From an uncultured Clostridia bacterium (GTDB lineage Bacteria; Bacillota; Clostridia; Oscillospirales; Acutalibacteraceae): a stretch of 43,867 nucleotides of DNA. The stretch is taken from NCBI GenBank assembly GCA_946185345.1, contig CAMHJC010000006.1, forward strand, positions 1 to 43,867, written 5' to 3'. Of this stretch, positions 8,353 to 17,318 are shown piece by piece. The notes beneath the pieces were generated by a model. It saw nothing but the letters and a program-made list of their open reading frames with translations. It made no database searches and was not told the DNA's origin. A program made the translations under genes and the position numbers. The first letter of the stretch is position 1, and each line of letters starts with the position of its first letter.

Positions 8353-9729
8353 ATGCGCATTTCTGCTTTGGCAAAACTGATTGCCGCTATGCTAGCCGTC
8401 AGCTGTCTTTGCGGCTGCAACGCTCATCTGTTCAATGGAGACAGACAGCTCATGCGGCCGCCATATCCCGCAGGCGAAGAAAGAAGTATCCAGGATGAGC
8501 TGACCAAAAACCTGGGCAGCTTCACTCTGAAATATCCCAAAAGCGGCAGCTATCGTTCGGCCATCCTGCGGGCCGATCTCACCGGAGATCAGCGCAACGA
8601 CGCGCTTGTATTTTACCGGCAGGACGAATCCAAGCCGATATCCCTTGCCGTTCTCTCTCAGGATGACGGAAAGTGGAAGTTCCTCTCCAAAAAGGAAGGC
8701 GAAGGCGGTGAAATCGACCGAGTTCTTTTCGGCGATGTCAATTGCGACGGCCTGAACGAAATTATTGTGGGATGGACCATCTACAGCAGCGGATTGAATA
8801 TTATTTCCGCCTACAGTCTTCAGGACAATACGCTCACTTCCATAGACGTCAAAGAATACTCCGAATCAAAGGAGGCAAATATTTCCGTTGCCTACACCGA
8901 CATGCAGATTTACGATTTTGACAACGACGGCTCGGACGAAATAATTGCATCCTACCTCAATCTTTCCGAAGTCACCGCAACCGCCAAACTGATTGAATGT
9001 CACAGAGGCGTGGACAATGCCTACACCATGAGCGTCACGGATACGGCTCCGCTCGACGGGCATGTGCTCAATTACGCCGAGACAAAGGTCGCCAAGCTCA
9101 CTGACGACAGAATCTTCGGAGTCGTGCTCGACGGCTATAAGGACAATTCAACCATGATCACCGAGTATGTCTACTGGAACAGCACCAACGGAGATCTGGA
9201 AACGCCGTTTTACGACGTTGAGGAACAGGCGGTGCTCAACACCGTCCGCAATGTAAATATTACCTCACGTGACATTGATTCTGACGGCGTGATGGATATT
9301 CCGGTCACTCAGTTTCTGCCGGGATACGACTCAACTTCCGAAAATCCGATGTATTTGACACTCTGGTTCAACGCCGATTTCGGATCAAACGGGTACACAT
9401 TTTTAAACAAGAAGAAAAACATCATTAATCTGTCGGACGGCTACAGCATCACATGGCAGTCGGCCTGGGACAATAAAGTGACCTGCCGCATTGATGAAAA
9501 AAACAGGATTCTGTTCTTTTACAAATATCAGAAAAACCGGTTTGCTTTCAGCGAAGAGCTGTTCCGCATCAAGGTATTCACCGTCAAGGAGTGGAAGGAA
9601 GACGCTCACAATCCCGATTACACCGTAGTGCTGAACACCACCGAGGAAACCGTCATAGCCGCTATTTTCTCAAGTGAGCAGACTATTGTCGATCAAAATA
9701 CCATCAATTCTTCTTTTTCATTGATTTAA
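8353..9729 (+). CDS. Lipoprotein with FG-GAP/VCBS-like repeats
   Basis: A 458-residue predicted lipoprotein. The signal sequence ends in lipobox LCGC with Cys22 as the lipidated residue, so it should sit on the outer face of the membrane. Beyond it are at least three motifs like calcium-binding loops of FG-GAP/VCBS propeller repeats: DVNCDG (about residue 132), DFDNDG (about 192) and DIDSDG (about 312), with an earlier DLTGDQRND copy. A beta-propeller-like fold is likely. The start has GGAGGG upstream. It is the first gene of a same-strand run with a two-component system beginning 50 bases later, so it could modulate or respond to that system. The true role is unknown. Confidence 0.75.
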   Translation: MRISALAKLIAAMLAVSCLCGCNAHLFNGDRQLMRPPYPAGEERSIQDELTKNLGSFTLKYPKSGSYRSAILRADLTGDQRNDALVFYRQDESKPISLAVLSQDDGKWKFLSKKEGEGGEIDRVLFGDVNCDGLNEIIVGWTIYSSGLNIISAYSLQDNTLTSIDVKEYSESKEANISVAYTDMQIYDFDNDGSDEIIASYLNLSEVTATAKLIECHRGVDNAYTMSVTDTAPLDGHVLNYAETKVAKLTDDRIFGVVLDGYKDNSTMITEYVYWNSTNGDLETPFYDVEEQAVLNTVRNVNITSRDIDSDGVMDIPVTQFLPGYDSTSENPMYLTLWFNADFGSNGYTFLNKKKNIINLSDGYSITWQSAWDNKVTCRIDEKNRILFFYKYQKNRFAFSEELFRIKVFTVKEWKEDAHNPDYTVVLNTTEETVIAAIFSSEQTIVDQNTINSSFSLI

Positions 9730-9779
9730 ACAATGATTTGACTTTTTCCTAATAACATATACCGAAGGGGCGATTTCAA

Positions 9780-10478
9780 TTGAAAAAAATACTTGTAGCA
9801 GAAGACGAAGACGCCATCAGAGAGTTCGTGGTCATCAATCTGAAGCGTTCGGGGTATGACGTATTTGACGTGGCCAACGGAACCGACGCAGTTGAGGCTT
9901 ATGACAAAGCCAACGGCGGATTTGACATTGCGCTGCTTGACGTTATGATGCCCGGCATGGACGGCATCTCTGTCTGCCGTGAGCTTCGCAGACGCAACAG
10001 CAATCTCGGCATTATCATGCTCACCGCCAAGTCACAGGAAATGGACAAGGTCAACGGTCTGATGAACGGCGCAGACGATTACATTACCAAGCCGTTCAGT
10101 CCCAGCGAACTGATGGCCAGAGTGGACGCTCTTCACCGCCGTGTTTCGCTGAGCGAGACCAGCGAACATTCATTCCGTGAGGAATTACATTCGGGCAATT
10201 TCGTGCTCAATCTGCGCAACCGTACTCTCAGCAAAAACGGAGAACTGGTGGAGCTTACGCAGGTTGAATTCCAGATAATGGAGTATTTCTTTTCCAATCC
10301 AAGGACGGCTCTCAGCCGCGACGATATTCTCAAGCATGTCTGGGGAGACGGCTTCTTCGGAGAGGAAAAAATCGTGGACGTCAACATCCGCCGACTTCGC
10401 ATGAAGATAGAGGAAAAGCCTTCTTCTCCCAGACACATCGTCACCGTCTGGGGTCTGGGCTACAAATGGGAAGCTTAA
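9780..10478 (+). CDS. OmpR/PhoB-family response regulator
   Basis: DNA-binding response regulator of 232 residues. The receiver domain (1-120) has acidic residues at 8-9, phospho-acceptor Asp54 in LLDVMMPGMDG, Thr82 in MLTAK and Lys104 in TKPF. Residues about 130-230 form a winged-helix domain ending in the typical VWGLGYKW. The start codon is TTG at 9780, preceded by AAGGGG. It is followed 49 bases later by its likely partner kinase. The target genes are unknown. Confidence 0.95.
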   Translation: MKKILVAEDEDAIREFVVINLKRSGYDVFDVANGTDAVEAYDKANGGFDIALLDVMMPGMDGISVCRELRRRNSNLGIIMLTAKSQEMDKVNGLMNGADDYITKPFSPSELMARVDALHRRVSLSETSEHSFREELHSGNFVLNLRNRTLSKNGELVELTQVEFQIMEYFFSNPRTALSRDDILKHVWGDGFFGEEKIVDVNIRRLRMKIEEKPSSPRHIVTVWGLGYKWEA

Positions 10479-10527
10479 TGCGTTGGATGTTTAATGCGAA
10501 GTAAACCACCATCAGGAGGAGAATCAA

Positions 10528-12168
10528 TTGCCTGATATTTCAAACAATACTCCCGAAACCAAGCAAAGCCTGTCGGAGAGATTCAAAAAATCCAGACTTT
10601 ATGACAAGCTCAGCTCATTTCCCGAAACATTCAAAAGAATGACACGGCACCTTTTCCTGCCTTACAAGGAAATGATTATGGGCAAGGGGATTACCCGCCG
10701 CTGGCTTTTTACCACCTTTTCACTCTTAGGAACGATGCTGGTGGCGATATTTATCATCTCTGTGTCGCTGATCAACAGCTATTATTACAACAATATTCAG
10801 CAGATCCTGGATCAGAGAGCTTCCGTCACATCCGATTATTTTGCGCAGACGGCTTTCAATTCCAACTCCGCCATGAGTGAAAACGATTACAGACTTGCCG
10901 CCCAGTCGTTTGTCGAAGGTTTCGCCGACAAGGACAAAATGGAAATACAGTTCATCAACGGCAGAGGAACCACCATTGTCACCTCCTCCGGCTTTGAACC
11001 GCCCGCCGGTCAGCCGAAGCCGGATTACGATGAAGCCTGCAAAAACGGTGAACACGGCAGCTGGAACGGCAGAAACGAAAACAAGGAGCATTGCTACGCA
11101 GTGACCTACATTCTGGCGCTTCCGAATTACAAAGGCTACCGGGCCATCCGTCTGATCGTCTCTCTGGAACCAACCGATGAAACCGTCAGAGGCAATGTCA
11201 TCCTCATCTCGGCCATCATGCTGATTGTGCTTCTCTTTATCTCGCTGTCAAGTTCCTACTTCATACGCTCGATCGTCAATCCCGTCAAAACCATCACCAA
11301 TATCGCCGGCAATATCGCGGGAGGTGACTTTTCCATCCGACTGGAAAAGCAGCACGACGATGAAATCGGCGATCTGATGGATTCCATCAACGCCATGGCG
11401 GCCGAATTGGCACTGAGCGAAAACGCCAAAAACGACTTTATCTCCTCTGTCTCCCACGAGCTGCGCACTCCTTTGACCGCCATCAAGGGCTGGAGTGAAA
11501 CCATGCTCATGTGCGGCCCGGAGGATGAAGCCATGATCAAGCGAGGCATGGGCATTATCATCAATGAAACCGAACGGTTGAGCGGTCTGGTGGAACAGCT
11601 GCTCGATTTCTCCCGCATGCAGAGCGGCCGCATGGTAATGAATTTCCAGATGCTCGATATCATTGCGGAAATCGACGATGTTGTCTTTATGTTTGCCGAT
11701 AAAGCCCGCAAAGAAGACAAACGTCTTACCTTCTACGAGCCGGAACAGGCCATTCCTGTCATGGGCGACCGTGACAAACTCAAGCAGGTCATCATTATCG
11801 TGATTGACAATGCCATGAAATACAGCGAATCCGGCGGAGAAATCTATGTTTACACTTCGGTCGAAAACGAAATGCTGACGATAGGCGTTCGTGACCACGG
11901 CTGCGGTATTCCCGCCGATCAGCTGCCTAAAATCAAACAGAAATTCTACAAAGCCAATACTTCAAAGGGCGGCTTCGGAATCGGTCTGGCCGTGGCGGAT
12001 GAAATTATCCGCAAGCATAACGGTGAATTGATGATAGACAGCGTTGAAGGCGAAGGCACCAATGTCAGCATTCTGATTCCCATAGCCAGACAAAACAGCA
12101 ATATCGAAATCGCTTCGGTTGCCTCCGCTTCCGAAAAAAATACAACAGATAATGACACATTGGAGTAA
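10528..12168 (+). CDS. Membrane sensor histidine kinase (HAMP-HisKA-HATPase)
   Basis: A 546-residue sensor kinase. An unusually long cytoplasmic N-terminal stretch of about 58 residues precedes the first transmembrane helix (about 59-83). An extracytoplasmic domain of about 130 residues follows, then a second helix (about 222-246), a HAMP region, and the HisKA box with phospho-acceptor His310 in SSVSHELRTP. The ATPase domain shows Asn428 in IDNAMKYSE, DHGCGIP at 456, and GFGIGLAVA at 482. A short Ser/Asn-rich tail follows. It starts at TTG 10528 behind AGGAGGAG. It pairs with the regulator upstream, and the following DUF1385 gene begins six bases after its stop, so all are probably co-transcribed. 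The stimulus is unknown. Confidence 0.94.
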   Translation: MPDISNNTPETKQSLSERFKKSRLYDKLSSFPETFKRMTRHLFLPYKEMIMGKGITRRWLFTTFSLLGTMLVAIFIISVSLINSYYYNNIQQILDQRASVTSDYFAQTAFNSNSAMSENDYRLAAQSFVEGFADKDKMEIQFINGRGTTIVTSSGFEPPAGQPKPDYDEACKNGEHGSWNGRNENKEHCYAVTYILALPNYKGYRAIRLIVSLEPTDETVRGNVILISAIMLIVLLFISLSSSYFIRSIVNPVKTITNIAGNIAGGDFSIRLEKQHDDEIGDLMDSINAMAAELALSENAKNDFISSVSHELRTPLTAIKGWSETMLMCGPEDEAMIKRGMGIIINETERLSGLVEQLLDFSRMQSGRMVMNFQMLDIIAEIDDVVFMFADKARKEDKRLTFYEPEQAIPVMGDRDKLKQVIIIVIDNAMKYSESGGEIYVYTSVENEMLTIGVRDHGCGIPADQLPKIKQKFYKANTSKGGFGIGLAVADEIIRKHNGELMIDSVEGEGTNVSILIPIARQNSNIEIASVASASEKNTTDNDTLE

Positions 12169-12174
12169 AGTCAA

Positions 12175-13143
12175 ATGAGTAAAAAGAATAAGACAAAATA
12201 CACTTCCATAGGCGGCCAGGCTCTCATTGAGGGCGTTATGATGAGAGGCCCGAAAAATACGGCGATGGCCGTCCGAGGTCCTAAAGGCGATATTGTGGTG
12301 GAGAATGTGAATTGCACTCTGCCGGCTGACCGCCCTTGGATTTTCAAAATTCCTATGCTGAGGGGGATTTATTCCTTCTTTGACTCCATGAAGGTCGGTT
12401 CCAAGACGCTCATGCGCTCTGCGGAGCTTTCCGGAGAAGTCGAGGAGGAGGAAGAACTGACTCCCTTCGAGCAGAAGTTAAACAAGATTTTCGGTGAAAA
12501 GCTCTTCGGCGCCCTGATGACGCTGGCGATGCTTCTCGGCGTGGCCATTGCCGTGCTGCTTTTCATGTTCGTGCCTACCGCCTCATACACCGGACTTGCC
12601 ATGCTGTTCCCGAAGCTTGACGGCGATACACCGACTCATTTGCTGATGCGTTCGGTGTTTGAAGGCGTCATGAAAATACTCATATTTGTTGTTTACATCT
12701 TCCTCTGCACCAGGATGAAGGATATGCACAGAGTCTTTGAGTATCACGGAGCCGAACACAAAACCATCTTCTGCTATGAGGCCAAGCAGGAACTGACAGT
12801 GGAAAATGTGCGTCAATTCAGGCGCTTCCATCCCCGCTGCGGCACCAGTTTTCTGATTGTGATGCTGATCATCGGCATTGTTGTCGGATTATGCATTCCT
12901 ATCAAAGAGCCGCTGCTGCGCACTCTTATCAGACTTTGCTGCCTGCCTCTCGTCATGGGATTCGGTTACGAAATCATCCGGTTCTGCGGCAAACACGACA
13001 ATCTTCTTACCAAGATCCTCTCGGCGCCCGGCATGTGGATGCAGCACATCACCACCTTTGAGCCGAGCGACGATCAGATCGAATGTGCGATCGCTGCGCT
13101 TAAGGCAGTTATTCCCGATAATACCGAAGGAGAAATTGTCTGA
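12175..13143 (+). CDS. DUF1385 membrane protein (YqhQ-like)
   Basis: A 322-residue member of DUF1385, the family of Bacillus YqhQ. The signature IGGQALIEGVMMRGP stands near the N-terminus, and the second conserved block is EYHGAEHKTIFCYE near residue 190, followed by RFHPRCGTSFL. Four or so transmembrane segments lie at about 115-135, 160-180, 222-242 and 250-270. The molecular function is not established. Its stop overlaps the prmC start by one base, a common pairing in Clostridia, and it directly follows the sensor kinase. Confidence 0.9.
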   Translation: MSKKNKTKYTSIGGQALIEGVMMRGPKNTAMAVRGPKGDIVVENVNCTLPADRPWIFKIPMLRGIYSFFDSMKVGSKTLMRSAELSGEVEEEEELTPFEQKLNKIFGEKLFGALMTLAMLLGVAIAVLLFMFVPTASYTGLAMLFPKLDGDTPTHLLMRSVFEGVMKILIFVVYIFLCTRMKDMHRVFEYHGAEHKTIFCYEAKQELTVENVRQFRRFHPRCGTSFLIVMLIIGIVVGLCIPIKEPLLRTLIRLCCLPLVMGFGYEIIRFCGKHDNLLTKILSAPGMWMQHITTFEPSDDQIECAIAALKAVIPDNTEGEIV

Positions 13144-13997
13144 TGGACTCCATTTCAATCAGAAAAGCTTACGAACAGGGAAAATATACATTGTCACGGG
13201 CAGGACTGGATAGTCCTGCCTTTGATGCGTTGTGCCTGCTGGAATCTGTATTTAATGTGAAAGGCCGAAACGGATTGGCCGTTCACGGTGAAGAAACAGC
13301 TGACCTTTCCAAACTGGAGCAGTTCAATGAACTGATAATACGTCGCACACGTGAACCGCTGCAATACATTCTCGGCAGATGGGAATTCGACAACATGGCG
13401 CTGCGTGTCGGAGAAGGCGTACTCATACCCAGAGAGGACACCCTGACACTGGTGGAAACGGCATGCGCACATATGCAGGACAAGCCTTCTCCGCATATTC
13501 TTGACCTATGCGCCGGAAGCGGAGCGGTCGGTCTGGCCATCGCCCGCAGAATCCCGGATGCAAGTGTGATCTGTGCGGAAAAATCCCCGCAGGCAATGAA
13601 CTATTTATCACGCAACATCGCTGAATTCGGCGGCGGCAGAGTGGAAATGATGGCATGTGATGTGCTTCAGCCGCCCGAAACGGATCAGAAATTCGACTGC
13701 ATCGTCTCCAATCCTCCTTATATTCCTTCGGAGAACATTGAGCGGCTCGCCTGGGAAGTTCACTGCGAACCCAGAATGGCTCTTGACGGAGGAAGCGACG
13801 GATTGGATTTTTACAGGGCTATTTGCGGACAATGGAAAAAACTGCTGAACAGCAATGGATTGATGGCCTTTGAAATCGGGTATGATATCTGCGACGGTGT
13901 CATTGAGATAATGAAGCAGTCAGGCATACATCGGATTGGCTTAGTGAAGGACCTTAACGGAATCAATAGGTGTGTTTTCGGTACAGCAGTTTCATAA
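13143..13997 (+). CDS. prmC: Peptide chain release factor N5-glutamine methyltransferase
   Basis: SAM-dependent methyltransferase, 284 residues, that methylates the GGQ glutamine of release factors RF1 and RF2. An N-terminal helical domain precedes the Rossmann methyltransferase fold. Motif I is ILDLCAGSGAVGLAIA near residue 120 and the catalytic loop is IVSNPPYIPSE near residue 190, matching the NPPY family mark. The ATG overlaps the stop of the DUF1385 gene (TGATG). The usual neighbour prfA is not here; recA follows from its own promoter. Confidence 0.95.
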   Translation: MDSISIRKAYEQGKYTLSRAGLDSPAFDALCLLESVFNVKGRNGLAVHGEETADLSKLEQFNELIIRRTREPLQYILGRWEFDNMALRVGEGVLIPREDTLTLVETACAHMQDKPSPHILDLCAGSGAVGLAIARRIPDASVICAEKSPQAMNYLSRNIAEFGGGRVEMMACDVLQPPETDQKFDCIVSNPPYIPSENIERLAWEVHCEPRMALDGGSDGLDFYRAICGQWKKLLNSNGLMAFEIGYDICDGVIEIMKQSGIHRIGLVKDLNGINRCVFGTAVS

Positions 13998-14012
13998 ATG
14001 CGTTTTTTGTAC

Positions 14013-14041
14013 TTGCATTTTTCGCATAAATGATATATACT
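14013..14041 (+). promoter_or_regulatory. Promoter of recA
   Basis: TTGCAT (14013-14018) and TATACT (14036-14041) are 17 bases apart and 35 bases before the recA start. No LexA-type palindrome of the Gram-positive form (GAAC-N4-GTTC) overlaps it. Confidence 0.6.
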
Positions 14042-14075
14042 ATATTCAGAAATTAAAGCAAAGGAATGATTTTTC

Positions 14076-15272
14076 ATGGCAGTAGATAAGAAAAAGGCGC
14101 TGGAAACAGCTCTGGCAAGCATAGAAAAGCAGTTCGGCAAAGGCGCCGTAATGAAGCTTGGGCAGAATTCAACACTCAACGTGGAGGCAATATCCACAGG
14201 CTCTCTCGGACTTGACCTCGCCTTGGGAATAGGCGGCCTGCCCAGAGGCAGAATTATCGAGATGTACGGCCCGGAATCCTCCGGCAAGACCACTCTTGCA
14301 CTGCATTGTATAGCCGAAGCACAGAAGCTCGGCGGCGACGCAGCCTTTATCGACGTGGAGCACGCACTCGATCCGGTCTACGCTCAGGCACTGGGCGTGG
14401 ACATCGACAATCTGCTCGTTTCTCAGCCGGATAACGGAGAACAGGCACTGGCCATCACCGAGGAACTTGTCCGTTCGGGCGCCATTGACGTCATTGTCGT
14501 CGACTCGGTCGCCGCACTCGTGCCTCGCGCCGAGGTGGAAGGCGACATGGGCAGCACCTTCGTGGGAATGCAGGCGCGCCTTATGAGCCAGGCACTTCGC
14601 AAGCTCACAAGCGCCATCGGCAAATCCAACTGCGTGGCGATTTTTATCAACCAGCTGCGTGAAAAGGTCGGCGTTGTTTACGGCAATCCGGAAGTCACTC
14701 CCGGCGGACGCGCGCTGAAATTCTACAGCTCTGTCCGCATTGAAATACGCAAGGGCGAGCCTCTTAAATCCGGCTCCGAAATCATCGGCAACCGCACAAA
14801 GGCAAAGGTCGTCAAAAACAAGATCGCTCCTCCCTTCCGCACGACTGAATTTGACATTATGTACGGCGAAGGCATCAGCCGCACAGGCGAGCTGCTGGAT
14901 CTTGCCGTGGAACTCGGTATCGTCAAAAAAGGCGGCGCATGGTTCTCCTACGGTGAAACAAGGCTCGGCCAGGGACGTGACAACGCAAAGAATTACTTTT
15001 TGGATCATCCCGAGATAGCGGAGGAAATCGAAAAGCAGGTCAGGGAAAACGCAGACAAGCTCATCAGCAAGAAAAAGCCCGTAAAGGGAACAAAAAAGAA
15101 GGATGACGGGACAGACGAAACCGAATCCAGAACTTCTGACGACAGTTCCTCCGATCATGCTTCCGACGAGGCCGATGACATGATGATTGACGACATTCCG
15201 ATTCCGGACGAATTTCTGGACGAAGTGAGATTTTCCAAGAGCAAGAAAAACATCGACATTTCGGTTGACTGA
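14076..15272 (+). CDS. recA: Recombinase RecA
   Basis: DNA strand-exchange and SOS co-protease protein, 398 residues. It carries the Walker [10 protein letters not shown] near residue 66, DVEHALDP near residue 93, [15 protein letters not shown] (Walker B), and the DNA-binding loop region ending in [11 protein letters not shown]. The C-terminus has a long Lys-rich then Asp/Ser-rich acidic tail (about residues 330-385), longer than in E. coli, ending in a short basic stretch. Start ATG 14076 follows AAAGGAATG. recX follows two bases after the stop, so the two are co-transcribed and RecX can modulate RecA filaments. Confidence 0.98.
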   Translation: MAVDKKKALETALASIEKQFGKGAVMKLGQNSTLNVEAISTGSLGLDLALGIGGLPRGRIIEMYGPESSGKTTLALHCIAEAQKLGGDAAFIDVEHALDPVYAQALGVDIDNLLVSQPDNGEQALAITEELVRSGAIDVIVVDSVAALVPRAEVEGDMGSTFVGMQARLMSQALRKLTSAIGKSNCVAIFINQLREKVGVVYGNPEVTPGGRALKFYSSVRIEIRKGEPLKSGSEIIGNRTKAKVVKNKIAPPFRTTEFDIMYGEGISRTGELLDLAVELGIVKKGGAWFSYGETRLGQGRDNAKNYFLDHPEIAEEIEKQVRENADKLISKKKPVKGTKKKDDGTDETESRTSDDSSSDHASDEADDMMIDDIPIPDEFLDEVRFSKSKKNIDISVD

Positions 15273-15274
15273 CC

Positions 15275-15907
15275 ATGCTGATTACCGAGATCAAACCGCA
15301 GAAAGGTCATCTGACCGGACTGTATTCAGATGGTGAACTGATTGTTTCGCTCGACAGCGAGCTTGCGGCGGAAAAGAATCTGAAACCGATGCGGGACTAT
15401 CCGGTGGAAGAATTGCAGGCTCTTCTAGCACAGTCGCAAATCAGGCGGGCCAAATCCAAGGCGCTCTATCTGCTTGAATTCAGGGACTATTCCAGCCGGG
15501 ACCTCGCAACACGGCTGCACAAGGACTTCGACGCCGACTCCGCCGAAGCCGCTGTGGAATACATGACCGAGATCGGAGCGATTGACGATTCCCGATACGC
15601 GGAAAATATGATCCGCCACCTCATCAACCAGAAACACTACGGCAGGAGGCGGATTATTCAGGAACTGGGCCTGAAGGGAATTGACCGTGACACAGCCGAA
15701 ACGGCAATGGAGGAATTCGAGAACGACGAACCGGACGCCATTCTTGATCTGCTTCAAAAGAAATTCAGCCGTGACCTGCGCGACGACAAGGGCATCAGGC
15801 GAACCATCGCATCTTTGCTGAGATACGGCTACGAAATGGGCGATATCAGGGACGCTCTGAGGACATATGCCGAAAGCGTGGAAGAATCCGGAGATGAATG
15901 TGACTGA
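15275..15907 (+). CDS. recX: RecA regulator RecX
   Basis: RecX family protein of 210 residues that binds RecA filaments and limits or modulates strand exchange. The all-helical three-repeat region begins about residue 50 with RRAKSKALYLLEFRDYSSRD and contains IRHLINQKHYGRRRI, typical of the family. The N-terminal 45 residues form a small strand-rich extension often seen in Bacillota RecX. The ATG lies two bases after the recA stop with no separate strong ribosome site, suggesting translational coupling. Confidence 0.92.
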   Translation: MLITEIKPQKGHLTGLYSDGELIVSLDSELAAEKNLKPMRDYPVEELQALLAQSQIRRAKSKALYLLEFRDYSSRDLATRLHKDFDADSAEAAVEYMTEIGAIDDSRYAENMIRHLINQKHYGRRRIIQELGLKGIDRDTAETAMEEFENDEPDAILDLLQKKFSRDLRDDKGIRRTIASLLRYGYEMGDIRDALRTYAESVEESGDECD

Positions 15908-15954
15908 GAGAATCCAAAATCATACCGGGTCAGTCAATTCATTTCTTTGAACTA

Positions 15955-15980
15955 TTTTGACACGCTTCAGCTTGTCAAAA
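15955..15980. repeat. Short inverted repeat after recX
   Basis: TTTTGACA (15955-15962) and TGTCAAAA (15973-15980) are perfect inverted copies around a ten-base loop, 48 bases after the recX stop. There is no clean T-run after it, so it is only a weak terminator candidate. Confidence 0.35.
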
Positions 15981-16044
15981 ACAATGATAGAAAAGAAAAA
16001 ACAAGGCACAATCTTTGAATGGGCCATTCAAAGATTGTGCCTTG
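15981..16044 (-). terminator. Strong terminator of the argJ operon
   Basis: Two perfect 20-base arms (16002-16021 and 16025-16044) flank a GGC loop. On the minus strand the stem is followed by TTTTTTCTTTTCTATC, a good tail. On the plus strand the tail is weak, so it mainly serves argJ but may also stop recX readthrough. Confidence 0.93.
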
Positions 16045-16064
16045 CTGTTATTTCAGGGAAATGA

Positions 16065-17312
16065 TTATGTTCTGTAATCGCCGTTGATCTTCACGTAATC
16101 ATAGGTGAGATCACAGCCCCAGGCCTTAGCCGATGCGTCACCCTGATGCAGATCAATCAGGACAGATATCTCATCCGCCGCAAGCACCCTGGCCGCTTCT
16201 TCCTCTGAGAAGGCGACACCTGCGCCGCTGCGACAGACAGCCACCTTGCCGCCTGTGGAGGACATATCCACATCAACCTTATCAATGTCAAAATCCGCTT
16301 CGGCGTATCCGATGGCGCAGAGAATTCTGCCCCAGTTGGCGTCCTCGCCGAACATGGCACACTTGACCAGCGGTGAACGAATAACGCTCTTGGCGACAAT
16401 AATAGCCGTCTCAAGATCGGGTGCGCCTTCGCAGGTACATTCAATCAGCTTGCTTGCGCCTTCGCCGTCCTTGGCCAGCATGCGAGTCATGTTCATCATC
16501 ACGAAATACAGCGCAGATTTAAAATTCTCGTAATCCTCGCCTTCAGAAGCAATCACGGCATTGTCTGCCAGACCGCTCGCCATGAGAAGCACACAGTCGT
16601 TGGTGGATGTATCGCCGTCAACACTCAGGCAGTTGTATGTCACCTTTACCACGTCACTCAGCGCTTTTTGGAGCAGCTCGGAACTGACCGCCGCATCGGT
16701 GGTGATGAAATTCAAGGTGGTGGCCATATTCGGGTGAATCATTCCGCTGCCTTTGGCCATGCCGCCCATCCGGCAAAGCACGCCGCCAACTTCAAATTCC
16801 ACGGCGATTTCCTTCATCACCGTGTCGGTGGTCATAATGGCATTGGCCGCCTTCTTGTGATTTTCGGGTGAAAGTCCTGCCGCCAGTTCCTCCACATGTT
16901 CGGCAATCGGCTCGATGGGAAGAATCTCGCCGATCACGCCCGTGGATGCGACTACCATTTCATTGGCGTCCACTCCGATGGCTTTGGCAGCGAGTGCGCA
17001 CATCATTTCAGCCTTTTCCACTCCGTCGGCATTGCAGGTATTGGCATTCTTGCTGTTGGCGATGAAGCCCCGTGTCTTTCCGCCCATTGCCGCAAGGTGC
17101 GCCTTCGTAACCAGAAGAGGAGCGCCCTTGACCTTGTTGGTGGTATAGACCGCCGCAGCGTTGCAAAGAACATCGCTCACCACCATGCCGAGGTCATTTT
17201 TGTTTTTGTCCTTGTTCAGACCGCAATTCAGGCCATTGGCGCTGAATCCTTTTGCGGCACAGACGCCGCCTTCCAACGTCTTGAATTGTTTTTCTTCGAT
17301 TCCGTTTATCAT
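16065..17312 (-). CDS. argJ: Ornithine acetyltransferase / N-acetylglutamate synthase ArgJ
   Basis: Arginine biosynthesis enzyme that transfers acetyl from N-acetylornithine to glutamate; bifunctional forms also use acetyl-CoA. It is full length at 415 residues. The self-cleavage region reads GGMAKGSGMIHPNMATTL, with Thr198 as the expected nucleophile created by cleavage after Ala197; the usual ATML is ATTL here. Strong family blocks include STGVIGE near 123 and GEDANWGRI near residue 320. Start ATG 17312 follows GAGG. It stands apart from other arg genes and is the last gene of the minus-strand run beginning at lepB. Confidence 0.96.
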   Translation of the reverse strand: MINGIEEKQFKTLEGGVCAAKGFSANGLNCGLNKDKNKNDLGMVVSDVLCNAAAVYTTNKVKGAPLLVTKAHLAAMGGKTRGFIANSKNANTCNADGVEKAEMMCALAAKAIGVDANEMVVASTGVIGEILPIEPIAEHVEELAAGLSPENHKKAANAIMTTDTVMKEIAVEFEVGGVLCRMGGMAKGSGMIHPNMATTLNFITTDAAVSSELLQKALSDVVKVTYNCLSVDGDTSTNDCVLLMASGLADNAVIASEGEDYENFKSALYFVMMNMTRMLAKDGEGASKLIECTCEGAPDLETAIIVAKSVIRSPLVKCAMFGEDANWGRILCAIGYAEADFDIDKVDVDMSSTGGKVAVCRSGAGVAFSEEEAARVLAADEISVLIDLHQGDASAKAWGCDLTYDYVKINGDYRT

Positions 17313-17318
17313 GTTGTC

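Noticed and set aside
14169-15158. 329-codon open frame antisense to recA
   Set aside because: It is a shadow of the recA codon pattern, has no ribosome site and reads as low-complexity composition without any known motif.
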